Source: Clostridia bacterium (GTDB lineage: Bacteria > Bacillota > Clostridia > Oscillospirales > Acutalibacteraceae). From it: a stretch of DNA of 64,000 nt. Within the stretch, counting starts at the first letter, position 1. Every line of letters starts with the position of its first letter. Positions 56,168-64,000 of the stretch are shown piece by piece. The stretch is taken from positions 1 through 64,000 of the forward strand of contig JAGBSJ010000011.1 of the NCBI GenBank assembly GCA_017631955.1, written 5' to 3'. A program made the translations under genes and the position numbers. The notes under the pieces are model-generated. The model did no database searches, had not been told where the DNA came from, and worked only from the letters and a program-made list of their open reading frames with translations.

Positions 56168-56184
56168 TACTGAGTTCGAATTTT

Positions 56185-56213
56185 CTTTACATTATACATA
56201 TTGTATGATAAAA
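56185..56213 (+). promoter_or_regulatory. Promoter of the DUF975 gene
   Basis: TTTACA-N17-TAAAAT on the plus strand. Confidence 0.68.
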
Positions 56214-56246
56214 TTATATTAACCAAATTATGAAAGAGGGGTTATT

Positions 56247-57143
56247 ATGGAAATTTTGAACAGACAGGCAATTAAACAACAAGCTCGTGAATTTATAGGT
56301 GTTGACCGCAAGTGGCTTTATATGGCTTTGGCTTGCCTTCCGCTCACATTGATTCAAGGTGCAATCAGTGGCGGTTTCAGTTTAGTTATGAATTTGTCTG
56401 AAGATGGTGAAATGACAAGCAGTAGCACTTCAACAGGTTCAGGTTTTATTGCATGGTTACTTATTCCTTTCACAATCGGTATGGCAGGTTATTTCCTTAA
56501 TCACCTTCGTGGTGTAAACCCTGATTGGAAATCCCTTTACCGTGAAGGTCTTGACAATTATGGTATATATTTCAAAGTTGGAGTTCTTAAAGAAATTTTT
56601 GTAACTCTTTGGACATTGTTATTTATTATTCCTGGTATTATTAAACATTATGAATGGTTCTTTGTTGAACAAATTATTCACGATAATCCTAATCTTGACC
56701 CAAAGCAAGCAAGAGATTTAAGTAAAAGAATGACTGATGGTTTCAAAGGTGACCTTTTCATTCTTGATTTTTCATTTTTCTTTTGGTACATGTTAGTTGC
56801 TATTACTTTTGGTATTGCACTTCTTTATGTAACACCTTATGTTCAATGCACTTACGCTATGTACTATGAAAACTTAAAGCACAATGCACTTATGAATGGT
56901 ATTGCTACACCTGACGAATTTGGCATTATTCCTGTATATGATGAAAATGCAGAATTCAACGGCGAAGAAAATACGGAACAACCTGTTTTATATTCATATA
57001 TTGAAAGAGATTTTGAAACTAATGTTGAAACAATAGTTGAAGAACAAGTTGTTGAAGAATCAAACGAAGAAACTGTTGAAGAAACAGTTGAAGCTGAAGT
57101 TATTGAAGAAGATACAGAAACTTCAGAAGAAATAAGCGAATAA
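56247..57143 (+). CDS. DUF975 family membrane protein with acidic tail
   Basis: A 298-residue protein: five to six membrane helices, including IIPGIIKHYEWFFVEQIIHD followed by PKQARDLSKRMTDGFKGDLF, which is the DUF975 signature, then a ~70-residue C-terminal tail rich in Glu (EETVEETVEAEVIEEDTE). Function unknown. Its stop is 25 bases before apgM, so it probably leads the apgM-metY transcript. Confidence 0.86.
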   Translation: MEILNRQAIKQQAREFIGVDRKWLYMALACLPLTLIQGAISGGFSLVMNLSEDGEMTSSSTSTGSGFIAWLLIPFTIGMAGYFLNHLRGVNPDWKSLYREGLDNYGIYFKVGVLKEIFVTLWTLLFIIPGIIKHYEWFFVEQIIHDNPNLDPKQARDLSKRMTDGFKGDLFILDFSFFFWYMLVAITFGIALLYVTPYVQCTYAMYYENLKHNALMNGIATPDEFGIIPVYDENAEFNGEENTEQPVLYSYIERDFETNVETIVEEQVVEESNEETVEETVEAEVIEEDTETSEEISE

Positions 57144-57168
57144 ACTTTTATCCCACGGAGGCAAATTT

Positions 57169-58377
57169 ATGAAATACGTTGTAGTTTTATATGACGGAAT
57201 GGCGGACTACCCTGTTCCACAATTTGATGGTAAAACACCTATGATGATGGCTAAAAAGCCAAACTTTGACTCACTTGCACAGAAAGGCACAGTTGGTCTT
57301 GTTAAGACTGTTCCTGACGGAATGAAACCCGGCAGTGATGTTGCAAATATGAGCGTTATGGGATTTGACCCATCAATCTATTACACAGGCAGAAGTCCAC
57401 TTGAAGCTGCAAGCATAGGCGTTGACCTTAAAGATACCGATGTTACACTTCGTTGTAATATTGTTACTCTTTCAGATGAAGAAAACTATGCAGATAAGAC
57501 AATGGTTGACTACTGTGCAGATGATATTTCAACAGAAGAAGCAGAAAAGATTATTGCAACAGTAGAAGAGCATTTCGGCAACGATATTTATAAATTCTAC
57601 AGCGGTGTTAGTTATCGTCACTGCCTTGTATGGGACAACGGTACAACTGACCTTGGTAATATGACTCCTCCACACGATATTTCAGGCAGAGTTGTGGGTG
57701 AATATCTTTCAACAAGCGAAAACGCTACTGACCTTATCAGAATGATGAAAGAAAGCTATGATTTACTTAAAGACCATCCTGTAAATCTTGAAAGAATCAA
57801 GAATGGTAAGCGCCCTGCAAACTCAATATGGCTTTGGGGCGAGGGCAAAAAGCCCGCACTTTCTCCATTTGAAGAACTTTATGGAATTAAGGGTGCAGTA
57901 ATTTCTGCGGTTGACCTTCTTAAAGGTATTGGTAAATGTGCAAAAATGGACACACCTGATGTAGAAGGTGCAACAGGTTATATTGATACTAACTTTAAAG
58001 GCAAGGCACAAGCTGCAGTTGAAGCACTTAAAAATAGTTGTGATTATGCATACATTCACATTGAAGCTCCAGACGAATGTGGTCACAGACGCGAGCCAGA
58101 AAATAAAGTTCGTGCAATTGAAATTATTGACGAACAGGTACTCCCTATTCTTTTCGATGGTCTTAAAGATTATGACGATTACAAGATTATGATTCTTCCT
58201 GACCACCCAACACCTATTGTTACTGCAACTCATGCATCTGACCCTGTTCCATTTATGATTTATCATAAATCACAAGAAGTAAACGGTGTTGATACTATCA
58301 ACGAAGAAACAGCAAAGGCAACAAGACTTTTTGTTGAAAGCGGCGTTGCACTTATGAAGAAATTCTTGGAGGACTAA
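57169..58377 (+). CDS. apgM: Cofactor-independent phosphoglycerate mutase (archaeal-type ApgM)
   Basis: A 402-residue alkaline-phosphatase-superfamily enzyme interconverting 2- and 3-phosphoglycerate (or a related homoserine kinase-like phosphotransferase). Seen: VVLYDGMADYPVPQ with the metal Asp, GSDVANMSVMGFDP (nucleophile Ser in the DVAN segment), RCNIVTLSDEE, YIHIEAPDECGHR, and ILPDHPTPI with THASDPVPF. The archaeal-type ApgM clade includes enzymes annotated as homoserine kinase type 2; the downstream O-acetylhomoserine lyase makes that alternative worth noting. GGAGG precedes the ATG. Confidence 0.9.
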   Translation: MKYVVVLYDGMADYPVPQFDGKTPMMMAKKPNFDSLAQKGTVGLVKTVPDGMKPGSDVANMSVMGFDPSIYYTGRSPLEAASIGVDLKDTDVTLRCNIVTLSDEENYADKTMVDYCADDISTEEAEKIIATVEEHFGNDIYKFYSGVSYRHCLVWDNGTTDLGNMTPPHDISGRVVGEYLSTSENATDLIRMMKESYDLLKDHPVNLERIKNGKRPANSIWLWGEGKKPALSPFEELYGIKGAVISAVDLLKGIGKCAKMDTPDVEGATGYIDTNFKGKAQAAVEALKNSCDYAYIHIEAPDECGHRREPENKVRAIEIIDEQVLPILFDGLKDYDDYKIMILPDHPTPIVTATHASDPVPFMIYHKSQEVNGVDTINEETAKATRLFVESGVALMKKFLED

Positions 58378-58382
58378 TAAAA

Positions 58383-59654
58383 ATGAGTTATAACAGAGAT
58401 ACAATTTGCGTTCAGGGTGCTTATAGACCTAAGAATGGTGAACCACGAGTACTCCCTATTGTTCAGAGTACAACATTCAAATATGATACAAGTGAGGCAA
58501 TGGCTAAGCTTTTTGACCTTGAGCCAGGTTATATGTACACTCGTCTTGCTAACCCTACAAGTGATGCAGTAGCACAGAAAATTACAATGCTTGAGGGTGG
58601 TGTTGCAGGTGTACTTACCTCTTCAGGTCAAGCGGCTAACTTCTTCTCACTCATTAACATTATGGGTGCAGGCGACCACTTTGTAAGTGCCGCAACAATT
58701 TATGGCGGTACATTCAATCTTTTCAATGTTACAATGAGAAAGTTAGGCATTGACGTTACATTCGTTGACCCAAATGCAAGTGAAGAAGAAATTCAAGCAT
58801 GTTTCAAGCCAAACACAAAGGCACTTTTTGGTGAAACAATTGCAAATCCATCACTTGATGTTCTTGATATTGAGAAATTTGCAAAAGTTGCACACGCTAA
58901 TGGTGTTCCGCTTATAATCGACAACACATTCCCTACTCCAATTAACTGTCGTCCATTTGAGTTTGGTGCTGACATTGTTACTCACTCAACAACAAAGTAT
59001 ATGGAAGGTCACGCTAATATTATTGGTGGTGCAGTAATTGATAGTGGTAACTTTGATTGGGAACAAAATGACAAATTCCCAGGACTTACACAGCCAGATG
59101 AAAGCTATCATGGTGCAGTTTATACAAAGGATTTCGGCAAAGCAGGTTATATTACAAAAATTGTAGCACAACTTCTTCGCGACTACGGCTCAACTCCTGC
59201 TCCACAAAATTCATACTACCTTAACTTAGGACTTGAAACACTTCATCTCCGTATGGAAAGACACTGTTCTAATGCTTTAGCAGTTGCAAAATACCTTGAA
59301 GCAAATGACAAGATTTCTTGGGTTAACTACCCTGCTCTTCCCGGCAACAAGTATTATGACCTTGTGCAGAAATATATGCCAAACGGCACTTGCGGTGTTG
59401 TTTCATTCGGCGTTAAAGGCGGCAGAGATGCGGCAGAGAAGTTAATGAATTCACTTAAACTTGCGGCGGTTGTTACTCATGTTGCAGATGCAAGAACTTG
59501 TGTTCTTCACCCTGCTTCATCAACTCACAGACAATTAAGCGACCAAGAGTTAGTTGAATGTGGTGTATCACCTGACCTTATCAGATTCTCAGTTGGTATT
59601 GAAAATGCTGCTGATATTATTGCTGATATTGAACAGGCACTTGAGCAAATATAA
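58383..59654 (+). CDS. metY: O-acetylhomoserine aminocarboxypropyltransferase/sulfhydrylase
   Basis: A 423-residue PLP enzyme of the Cys/Met metabolism family making homocysteine from O-acetylhomoserine and sulfide. Seen: MYTRLANPTSDAVAQKI, GQAANFFSLI, the PLP-Lys motif THSTTKYMEGHANIIGG, and SSTHRQLSDQELVECGVSPD. The length and the HxxG-type GGAVIDSGNF insertion are as in MetY. GGAGG precedes the ATG, 5 bases after apgM. A terminator follows. Confidence 0.94.
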   Translation: MSYNRDTICVQGAYRPKNGEPRVLPIVQSTTFKYDTSEAMAKLFDLEPGYMYTRLANPTSDAVAQKITMLEGGVAGVLTSSGQAANFFSLINIMGAGDHFVSAATIYGGTFNLFNVTMRKLGIDVTFVDPNASEEEIQACFKPNTKALFGETIANPSLDVLDIEKFAKVAHANGVPLIIDNTFPTPINCRPFEFGADIVTHSTTKYMEGHANIIGGAVIDSGNFDWEQNDKFPGLTQPDESYHGAVYTKDFGKAGYITKIVAQLLRDYGSTPAPQNSYYLNLGLETLHLRMERHCSNALAVAKYLEANDKISWVNYPALPGNKYYDLVQKYMPNGTCGVVSFGVKGGRDAAEKLMNSLKLAAVVTHVADARTCVLHPASSTHRQLSDQELVECGVSPDLIRFSVGIENAADIIADIEQALEQI

Positions 59655-59661
59655 AAATTAG

Positions 59662-59692
59662 CGGCAATCCATTACGGATTGCCGTTTTCTTT
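59662..59692 (+). terminator. Terminator after metY
   Basis: CGGCAATCC (59662-59670) / GGATTGCCG (59676-59684) and a T-run. Confidence 0.85.
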
Positions 59693-59768
59693 TTATACAA
59701 TAAAGAAAGGGGATTTTTGTAGGAAATCACAAAAATCTATATTTTGTATTTTTTTGTAGAATCTTCAC

Positions 59769-59797
59769 TTTACAACTGCTCTATGTAGTGGTATTAT
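59769..59797 (+). promoter_or_regulatory. Promoter of uraA
   Basis: TTTACA-N17-TATTAT on the plus strand, 46 bases before the ATG. Confidence 0.68.
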
Positions 59798-59843
59798 GGG
59801 AATGATTAAAAATCAAATTTTTAATAAATTGGAGGATGTAAAA

Positions 59844-61256
59844 ATGGCAAAAAACAAAAACGCTATCCCTGAAACAGGCATTTATGATGCTAAACAACTA
59901 GGTGTTCCTAAAATGCTTGTTCTTGGATTCCAGCACATGTTCGCAATGTTCGGTGCAACTGTTCTTGTTCCTCTTCTTACTGGTCTTGACGTTGCAACAA
60001 CACTTCTTATGGCAGGTCTTGGAACACTTCTTTTCCATGTAATCACAAAGTTTAAGGTTCCAGCTTTCCTTGGTTCATCATTCGCATTCCTTGGTGGTTA
60101 TGCTGCCGTTGCTCCAGTTGACGGTGCAAATGGTATGACTCAGAAAGAGCTTCTTCCTTATGCTTGTCTTGGTGTTGCTTGTGCAGGTCTTGTTTATCTT
60201 GTTCTTGCAGGTATTATCAAACTTGTTGGCATTAAGAAAGTTATGAGATTCTTCCCACCTGTTGTTACAGGTCCTATTATCATAGCTATTGGTCTTGGTC
60301 TTTCAGGTTCAGCAGTTAATAACTGTGCTGCTAACTGGCCACTTGCTCTTATTGCTCTTGCTATTGTTGTTATCTTTAACATTTGGGGCAAAGGAATGGC
60401 TAAAATTATTCCTATTCTTTTAGGTGTTGTCGGCGCTTATATTGTTGCTATTCTTGTTGGTAATGTTGGTGGCGTTGAAGGTTGGGCAATTGACTTTACT
60501 GCAGTTAAAGAAGCTGCTTGGATTGGTCTTCCTATACACAAAGAAGCAACTATTCTTGGTGTTGACTGGTCAAATAAGAGTTTGATTATCAGTGCAATTA
60601 TCGGTATTATGCCAATTGCTCTTGCTACAATGATGGAACATATCGGTGATATTTCTGCTATCGGTGCTACTGTTGGCAAGAACTTCATCAAAGACCCTGG
60701 TCTTCACAGAACACTCACAGGTGATGGTATTGCTACAACACTCGCTTCTCTTGTTGGTGCTCCTGCTAACACAACATACGGCGAAAACACAGGTGTTCTT
60801 GCTCTTTCAAAAGTTTATGACCCTAAGGTTATCAGACTTGCTGCAGTTTTCGCAGTATTGCTTTCTTTCTCACCTAAATTTGCAGCAGTTATCAATTCAC
60901 TTCCAGCTGCAATCATCGGCGGTATTTCATTCGTTCTTTACGGTATGATTTCTGCTATCGGTGTTCGTAATGTTGTTGAATCAAAGGTTGACTTTACAAA
61001 GAGCCGTAACCTTATTGTTGCTGCTATCATCCTTGTTACTGCACTTGGTCTTTCAGCTGGTGCTACATTCTCAATCGGCAGTGTTACAATCACACTTTCT
61101 GCTCTTGCTTGCGCTTCACTTGCAGGTATTATTCTTAACGCTATTCTTCCTGGTAAGGATTATGAATTCACAGAAGATGAACCAAAAGATACAGGCGTAA
61201 ACTTTGCCGCAGGACAAAATTCTAAACGTCTTGAAAAAGAAGATACTGCTAAATAA
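59844..61256 (+). CDS. uraA: Uracil-xanthine permease (NCS2 family)
   Basis: A 470-residue transporter with about 14 membrane helices: LVLGFQHMFAMFGATVLVP at the N-terminus, the half-helix FLGSSFAFLGG, MMEHIGDISAIG with the substrate Glu, and ALVGAPANTTYGENTGVLAL-type text (SLVGAPANTTYGENTGVLAL). All match UraA. GGAGG precedes ATG 59844; a frame to 59796 runs into the promoter. Monocistronic, no purine or PyrR leader was recognised. Confidence 0.95.
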   Translation: MAKNKNAIPETGIYDAKQLGVPKMLVLGFQHMFAMFGATVLVPLLTGLDVATTLLMAGLGTLLFHVITKFKVPAFLGSSFAFLGGYAAVAPVDGANGMTQKELLPYACLGVACAGLVYLVLAGIIKLVGIKKVMRFFPPVVTGPIIIAIGLGLSGSAVNNCAANWPLALIALAIVVIFNIWGKGMAKIIPILLGVVGAYIVAILVGNVGGVEGWAIDFTAVKEAAWIGLPIHKEATILGVDWSNKSLIISAIIGIMPIALATMMEHIGDISAIGATVGKNFIKDPGLHRTLTGDGIATTLASLVGAPANTTYGENTGVLALSKVYDPKVIRLAAVFAVLLSFSPKFAAVINSLPAAIIGGISFVLYGMISAIGVRNVVESKVDFTKSRNLIVAAIILVTALGLSAGATFSIGSVTITLSALACASLAGIILNAILPGKDYEFTEDEPKDTGVNFAAGQNSKRLEKEDTAK

Positions 61257-61274
61257 TCAGTAGTTAATAATTCG

Positions 61275-61306
61275 TCCCCGTATTTTATTGATACGGGGAT
61301 TTTTTT
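61275..61306 (+). terminator. Terminator after uraA
   Basis: TCCCCGTAT (61275-61283) / ATACGGGGA (61291-61299) and a T-run. Confidence 0.9.
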
Positions 61307-61332
61307 GTGGTAAACTATATACGGTGAATTTA

Positions 61333-62202
61333 ATGATTAAAAACGATAAGACTAAAGGAATTATATATATTATCATTTCTGCCTTTTTCTTTGCTCTTAT
61401 GGGGCTTTTTGTGAAGTTATCGGGAGATTTGCCTATAATTCAGAAAAGCTTTTTCAGAAACGCTGTGGCTTGTGCTTTTGCATTCTTTCTTATTACAAAG
61501 AATAAAGAATGGGCATTACCAAAAGGCAAGAATGTAGGTTATTTACTTATTCGTGCTGTTGCGGGCACTTCAGGTATTCTTTGCAACTTTTATGCCCTTA
61601 GCAATATGAATCTTGCAGATGCTTCAATGCTTAATAAACTCTCCCCTTTCTTTGCGGTTATATTCTCGTTGTTTATGCTTAAAGAAAAAGCAAATTTAAA
61701 GCAGATATTTGCCGTTACAATGGCGTTTATAGGCGCTTTATTTGTAATGAAGCCATCTTTCTCATTTGAGGGATTACCCGCTTTTATGGGCTTTTTAGGT
61801 GGATTAGGTGCAGGACTCGCATACGCTTGTGTTAGAAAACTTACTCAAAATGGATTTAAGGGTAGTTTAATTATATTCTATTTCTCTGCATTTTCTTGTC
61901 TTGTTACTCTTCCTTGGCTTATTTTTGATTTTACTCCTATGAGTGCCACACAATGGCTCTATTTACTTTTGGCGGGACTTTCAGCCAGTGGTGGTCAATA
62001 TTTTATTACTACCGCATATTCAAAAGCACCTGCTAAAGAAATATCAATTTATGACTACTCACAGATTATATTCACAACTCTTTTAAGTTTTGTAGTATTC
62101 GGTGATTTGCCTGACGTATTAAGTTTTATAGGTTACGGAATCATTATTGCGGCTGCAGTTTTTAATGCATGGAACTCCTTAAGAAAAAAGAGTACCGATT
62201 GA
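61333..62202 (+). CDS. DMT superfamily (EamA) transporter
   Basis: A 289-residue, 10-helix exporter with two EamA repeats: IISAFFFALMGLFVKLSGDL and the second-half GLGAGLAYACVRKLTQ with YDYSQIIFTTLLSF. The substrate is unknown. The start is set at ATG 61333 (GGTGA upstream), since a frame to 61288 lies in the uraA terminator. Own transcription unit; the terminator precedes it and the next promoter lies at its 3' end. Confidence 0.9.
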   Translation: MIKNDKTKGIIYIIISAFFFALMGLFVKLSGDLPIIQKSFFRNAVACAFAFFLITKNKEWALPKGKNVGYLLIRAVAGTSGILCNFYALSNMNLADASMLNKLSPFFAVIFSLFMLKEKANLKQIFAVTMAFIGALFVMKPSFSFEGLPAFMGFLGGLGAGLAYACVRKLTQNGFKGSLIIFYFSAFSCLVTLPWLIFDFTPMSATQWLYLLLAGLSASGGQYFITTAYSKAPAKEISIYDYSQIIFTTLLSFVVFGDLPDVLSFIGYGIIIAAAVFNAWNSLRKKSTD

Positions 62203-62227
62203 CATTTAATGTGGTTTAATCTATAAT
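62199..62227 (+). promoter_or_regulatory. Promoter of the peptidase-nucleotidyltransferase operon
   Basis: Perfect TTGACA-N17-TATAAT on the plus strand; the -35 begins in the stop codon of the EamA gene. Confidence 0.9.
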
Positions 62228-62257
62228 TGATTAAAAACTTCGAGTGAGGTATTTTTT

Positions 62258-62719
62258 ATGGAAACTACAACTAAAAAGAAAATCTCGCTCCAAGAGATTT
62301 ACCCCGTAATACAAGAAAAAATTGAGAATGGTGGTACTGTTGGGCTCCCTATTACAGGTACAAGTATGTTACCTTTACTTGTATGGGGCAGAGATACTGT
62401 TGAGCTTACTAAATGTGAAAATCCACAAAAATATGACATTATTTTCTATCGTCGTGATAACGGGGCATTTGTGCTTCATAGAATTGTTGGTAAGAATGAA
62501 GAGGGCTTTATTCTTTGTGGCGATAATCAGGTTAATAAAGAATATGGAATAAATGAAAAACACATTATTGGTGTTGTAAAATCAATTACACGAAAAGGCA
62601 ATACCTTTAGTGTTGATAAGTTTTCATACAAGCTATATGTTAAACTTTGGACTTTGATTTTACCTTTTAGAAATATCATTTTAGTTCCATTGAGAAAAAT
62701 AAAAGGATTGTTTAAATAA
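62258..62719 (+). CDS. S24/S26-family peptidase-like protein (Ser/His, SipW-like)
   Basis: A 153-residue protein of the LexA/signal-peptidase clan: TVGLPITGTSMLPLLVWGRD holds the candidate nucleophile S36, and GAFVLHRIVG places H74 where archaeal/ER-type SipW peptidases have His (bacterial SPase I has Lys). FILCGDNQVNKEYGI is the following box. It has no clear N-terminal membrane helix, but a C-terminal helix (about 127-145: LYVKLWTLILPFRNIILVPL) could bind the membrane. Stop overlaps the next ATG by one base. Similar proteins are known near RiPP and NTP_transf_5 genes; no precursor is seen here. Confidence 0.82.
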   Translation: METTTKKKISLQEIYPVIQEKIENGGTVGLPITGTSMLPLLVWGRDTVELTKCENPQKYDIIFYRRDNGAFVLHRIVGKNEEGFILCGDNQVNKEYGINEKHIIGVVKSITRKGNTFSVDKFSYKLYVKLWTLILPFRNIILVPLRKIKGLFK

Positions 62720-63864
62720 TGCAGGACAAGATGCTCACAAAAAAATATTTTTTGGAAATGGTAAGCGCTTCAATTAAGGGATTACCTGTTCCCCCTTGCC
62801 CTGAAGAAGCTGATACTACTCTCCTTTATAAGTTGGCAGTTAGAAACGCTGTTCAAGGCATTTTATACCTTGCAGTGCAAAACGGTACAGTTACTCTTTC
62901 TGTAGAAACTGAAGCTAAACTTCAAAAATCATATATGGCTATTCTTGCTCGTGAGGCATCACAGCAGGAAGAAATCGAATACATAAGAGATACATTTACA
63001 AAAGAGAATATAGAATTTATGTTTCTTAAAGGTACATACCTTAAGGAACTCTACCCCACTCCTCAGATGCGATTTATGGTTGACATGGACATACTTGTCA
63101 AAGAAGAAAGCATGAACAAGGGTGGCAAGTTAATTCTTGCACGCGGATTCACTCAAGAAATGAACAACGGTAAAGATATTGTTCTTATTAAAAAGCCATT
63201 TCTTACAATTGAACTTCACAAAATGCTTTTTGTAGAAGACTATTTTATGCACGATTATTTTAAGGGTGTATGGGACAGAGTTGAGAAAACAAGTAATTGT
63301 GAATACAAAATGCCAATCAATGATTTATATGTTTACACGCTCTCGCACCTTGCTGAGCATTATCTTGAAGCCGGGTCTTGTTTTAGACCATTAATGGATT
63401 TATTCCTTATGGAGCAAAAATATGACAACTTGCTTGATTTTGACTACATAAATGAGCAGTTCAAAGAATTTGGTATTGAAAAGTTTGCCGTTAAAATCAG
63501 GCAATTATATAAATGTGCTTTTGATGGTGCAGAATACAATGATGACCTTATTACAATGGAAAATTATATAGTTTTTGGCGCACCTGTTAACAATGCAAGT
63601 GAAGTAGCAAATGTTGCCCGCACAAGCCAGTCAAAATCTCAACGACTTCTAAACTCGCTTTTCCCTTCTCTCAGACATATGAAATTAAGATATTCCATTC
63701 TTGAAAAACTTCCGTTTTTATTGCCAATTTTCTGGATTGTAAGAATATTTGAATTCATCTTCAAAAAGAACGATGAAATTACTTCTAAAAAAGAGAGAAT
63801 TTCAAATGTTGATAGCGAAAGCGTTAACATTATGAAAGATATTTTTGAAAAATCAGGATTATAA
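62719..63864 (+). CDS. NTP_transf_5 (PF14907-type) putative nucleotidyltransferase
   Basis: A 381-residue protein. The core MFLKGTYLKELYPTPQMRFMVDMDILV (about 101-127) shows the minimal nucleotidyltransferase pattern LKG...YP-x-P-x2-R-x3-D-x-D (D122, D124); the rest is helical, with HxxEHYLEAGSCFRPLMDL-like text (SHLAEHYLEAGSCFRPLMDL) in the family C-terminal region. The start is ATG 62719, overlapping the upstream stop (TAATG); ATG 62731, with AGGA upstream, is possible. Function unknown in the family; members often sit with RiPP or capsule genes. Confidence 0.82.
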   Translation: MQDKMLTKKYFLEMVSASIKGLPVPPCPEEADTTLLYKLAVRNAVQGILYLAVQNGTVTLSVETEAKLQKSYMAILAREASQQEEIEYIRDTFTKENIEFMFLKGTYLKELYPTPQMRFMVDMDILVKEESMNKGGKLILARGFTQEMNNGKDIVLIKKPFLTIELHKMLFVEDYFMHDYFKGVWDRVEKTSNCEYKMPINDLYVYTLSHLAEHYLEAGSCFRPLMDLFLMEQKYDNLLDFDYINEQFKEFGIEKFAVKIRQLYKCAFDGAEYNDDLITMENYIVFGAPVNNASEVANVARTSQSKSQRLLNSLFPSLRHMKLRYSILEKLPFLLPIFWIVRIFEFIFKKNDEITSKKERISNVDSESVNIMKDIFEKSGL

Positions 63865-63865
63865 G

Positions 63866-63936
63866 AACCCGACCCGTCAACGCATTGAAAATGCGGACGG
63901 GTGCCCCGGAACCTTGTTGTTTCACAATAACAAAGA
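63866..63936 (+). ncRNA. Structured 3' element after the nucleotidyltransferase gene (unassigned)
   Basis: ACCCGTC (63872-63878) / GACGGGT (63896-63902) enclose CGCATT / AATGCG with a GAA loop. GCCCCGGAACC and a weaker TTGTT / AACAA hairpin follow. It is GC-rich against AT-rich surroundings and precedes a terminator. It could be a 3' UTR fold, a small RNA, or the start of the next unit; I do not recognise a class. Confidence 0.4.
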
Positions 63937-63975
63937 AACCTACTGACTAATAATCAGTAGGTTTTACTTTTTTAC
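63937..63975 (+). terminator. Terminator at the window end
   Basis: AACCTACTGA (63937-63946) / TCAGTAGGTT (63954-63963) with TTTACTTTTTT following. Confidence 0.88.
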
Positions 63976-64000
63976 TAAGATTAGAATTTTCTCCAAACCA

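Overview
The window is a compact, AT-rich bacterial chromosome segment, almost certainly from an anaerobic low-GC Firmicute of class Clostridia (Ruminococcaceae/Oscillospirales-like, probably a gut organism). The evidence is hrcA-grpE-dnaK-dnaJ under a CIRCE operator, a second CIRCE before groES-groEL, T-box leaders on thrS and cysE, an M-box on mgtE, a Spo0A homologue with a 0A box, strong AGGAGG-type ribosome sites, frequent TTG/GTG starts, and many TTGACA-N17-TATAAT promoters. I see no prophage, transposase, rRNA or CRISPR array. There is one tRNA, Leu(UAA).

Layout. 1-6.4 kb: partial gene, preQ1-switched queT, hemolysin III-like gene, and the dnaJ/dnaK/grpE/hrcA heat-shock operon on the minus strand. 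6.5-12.2 kb: T-box thrS, a tail-anchored phosphoesterase, a PHP phosphoesterase and an unknown gene. 12.3-18.6 kb: secreted PPC-like protein, DUF2975, cohesin/BIG2 surface protein with nfo, and mgtE behind an M-box plus a small upstream ORF. 18.8-33.1 kb: carbohydrate genes (two GPH/MFS-type transporters, GH2 beta-galactosidase, GH13 glucosidase, LRR membrane protein) surrounding a Crp-regulated NMT1/SsuA-type ABC operon and tRNA-Leu. 33.2-38.7 kb: HAD phosphatase, mntP, spo0A, and a MacB-type permease with its adaptor. 39-45.2 kb: cysE-cysS behind a Cys T-box, and the overlapping recA-recX-rimO-pgsA operon with an SOS box. 45.4-55.2 kb: rpmB, groEL/ES, mazF-like toxin, nnr, a YabE-like 3D-domain gene split by one in-frame stop, azlCD, YitT, rpsI/rplM. 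55.4-64 kb: TtcA-like enzyme, DUF975, apgM, metY, uraA, a DMT exporter, and a two-gene operon of a Ser/His S26-type peptidase with a PF14907-type nucleotidyltransferase.

Most of the window is housekeeping. The observations most worth following are the mgtE leader (GTG-started 22-codon ORF with mutually exclusive helices between the M-box terminator and mgtE), the structured unassigned leader and premature stop of the 3D-domain gene, the Spo0A receiver lacking its acidic pair, the mntP 5' UTR hairpin, the MFS protein with a ~320-residue cytoplasmic tail, the MFS-LRR-GH13 locus, and the peptidase/nucleotidyltransferase pair. Function calls rest on reading motifs and gene order; no database search was possible.
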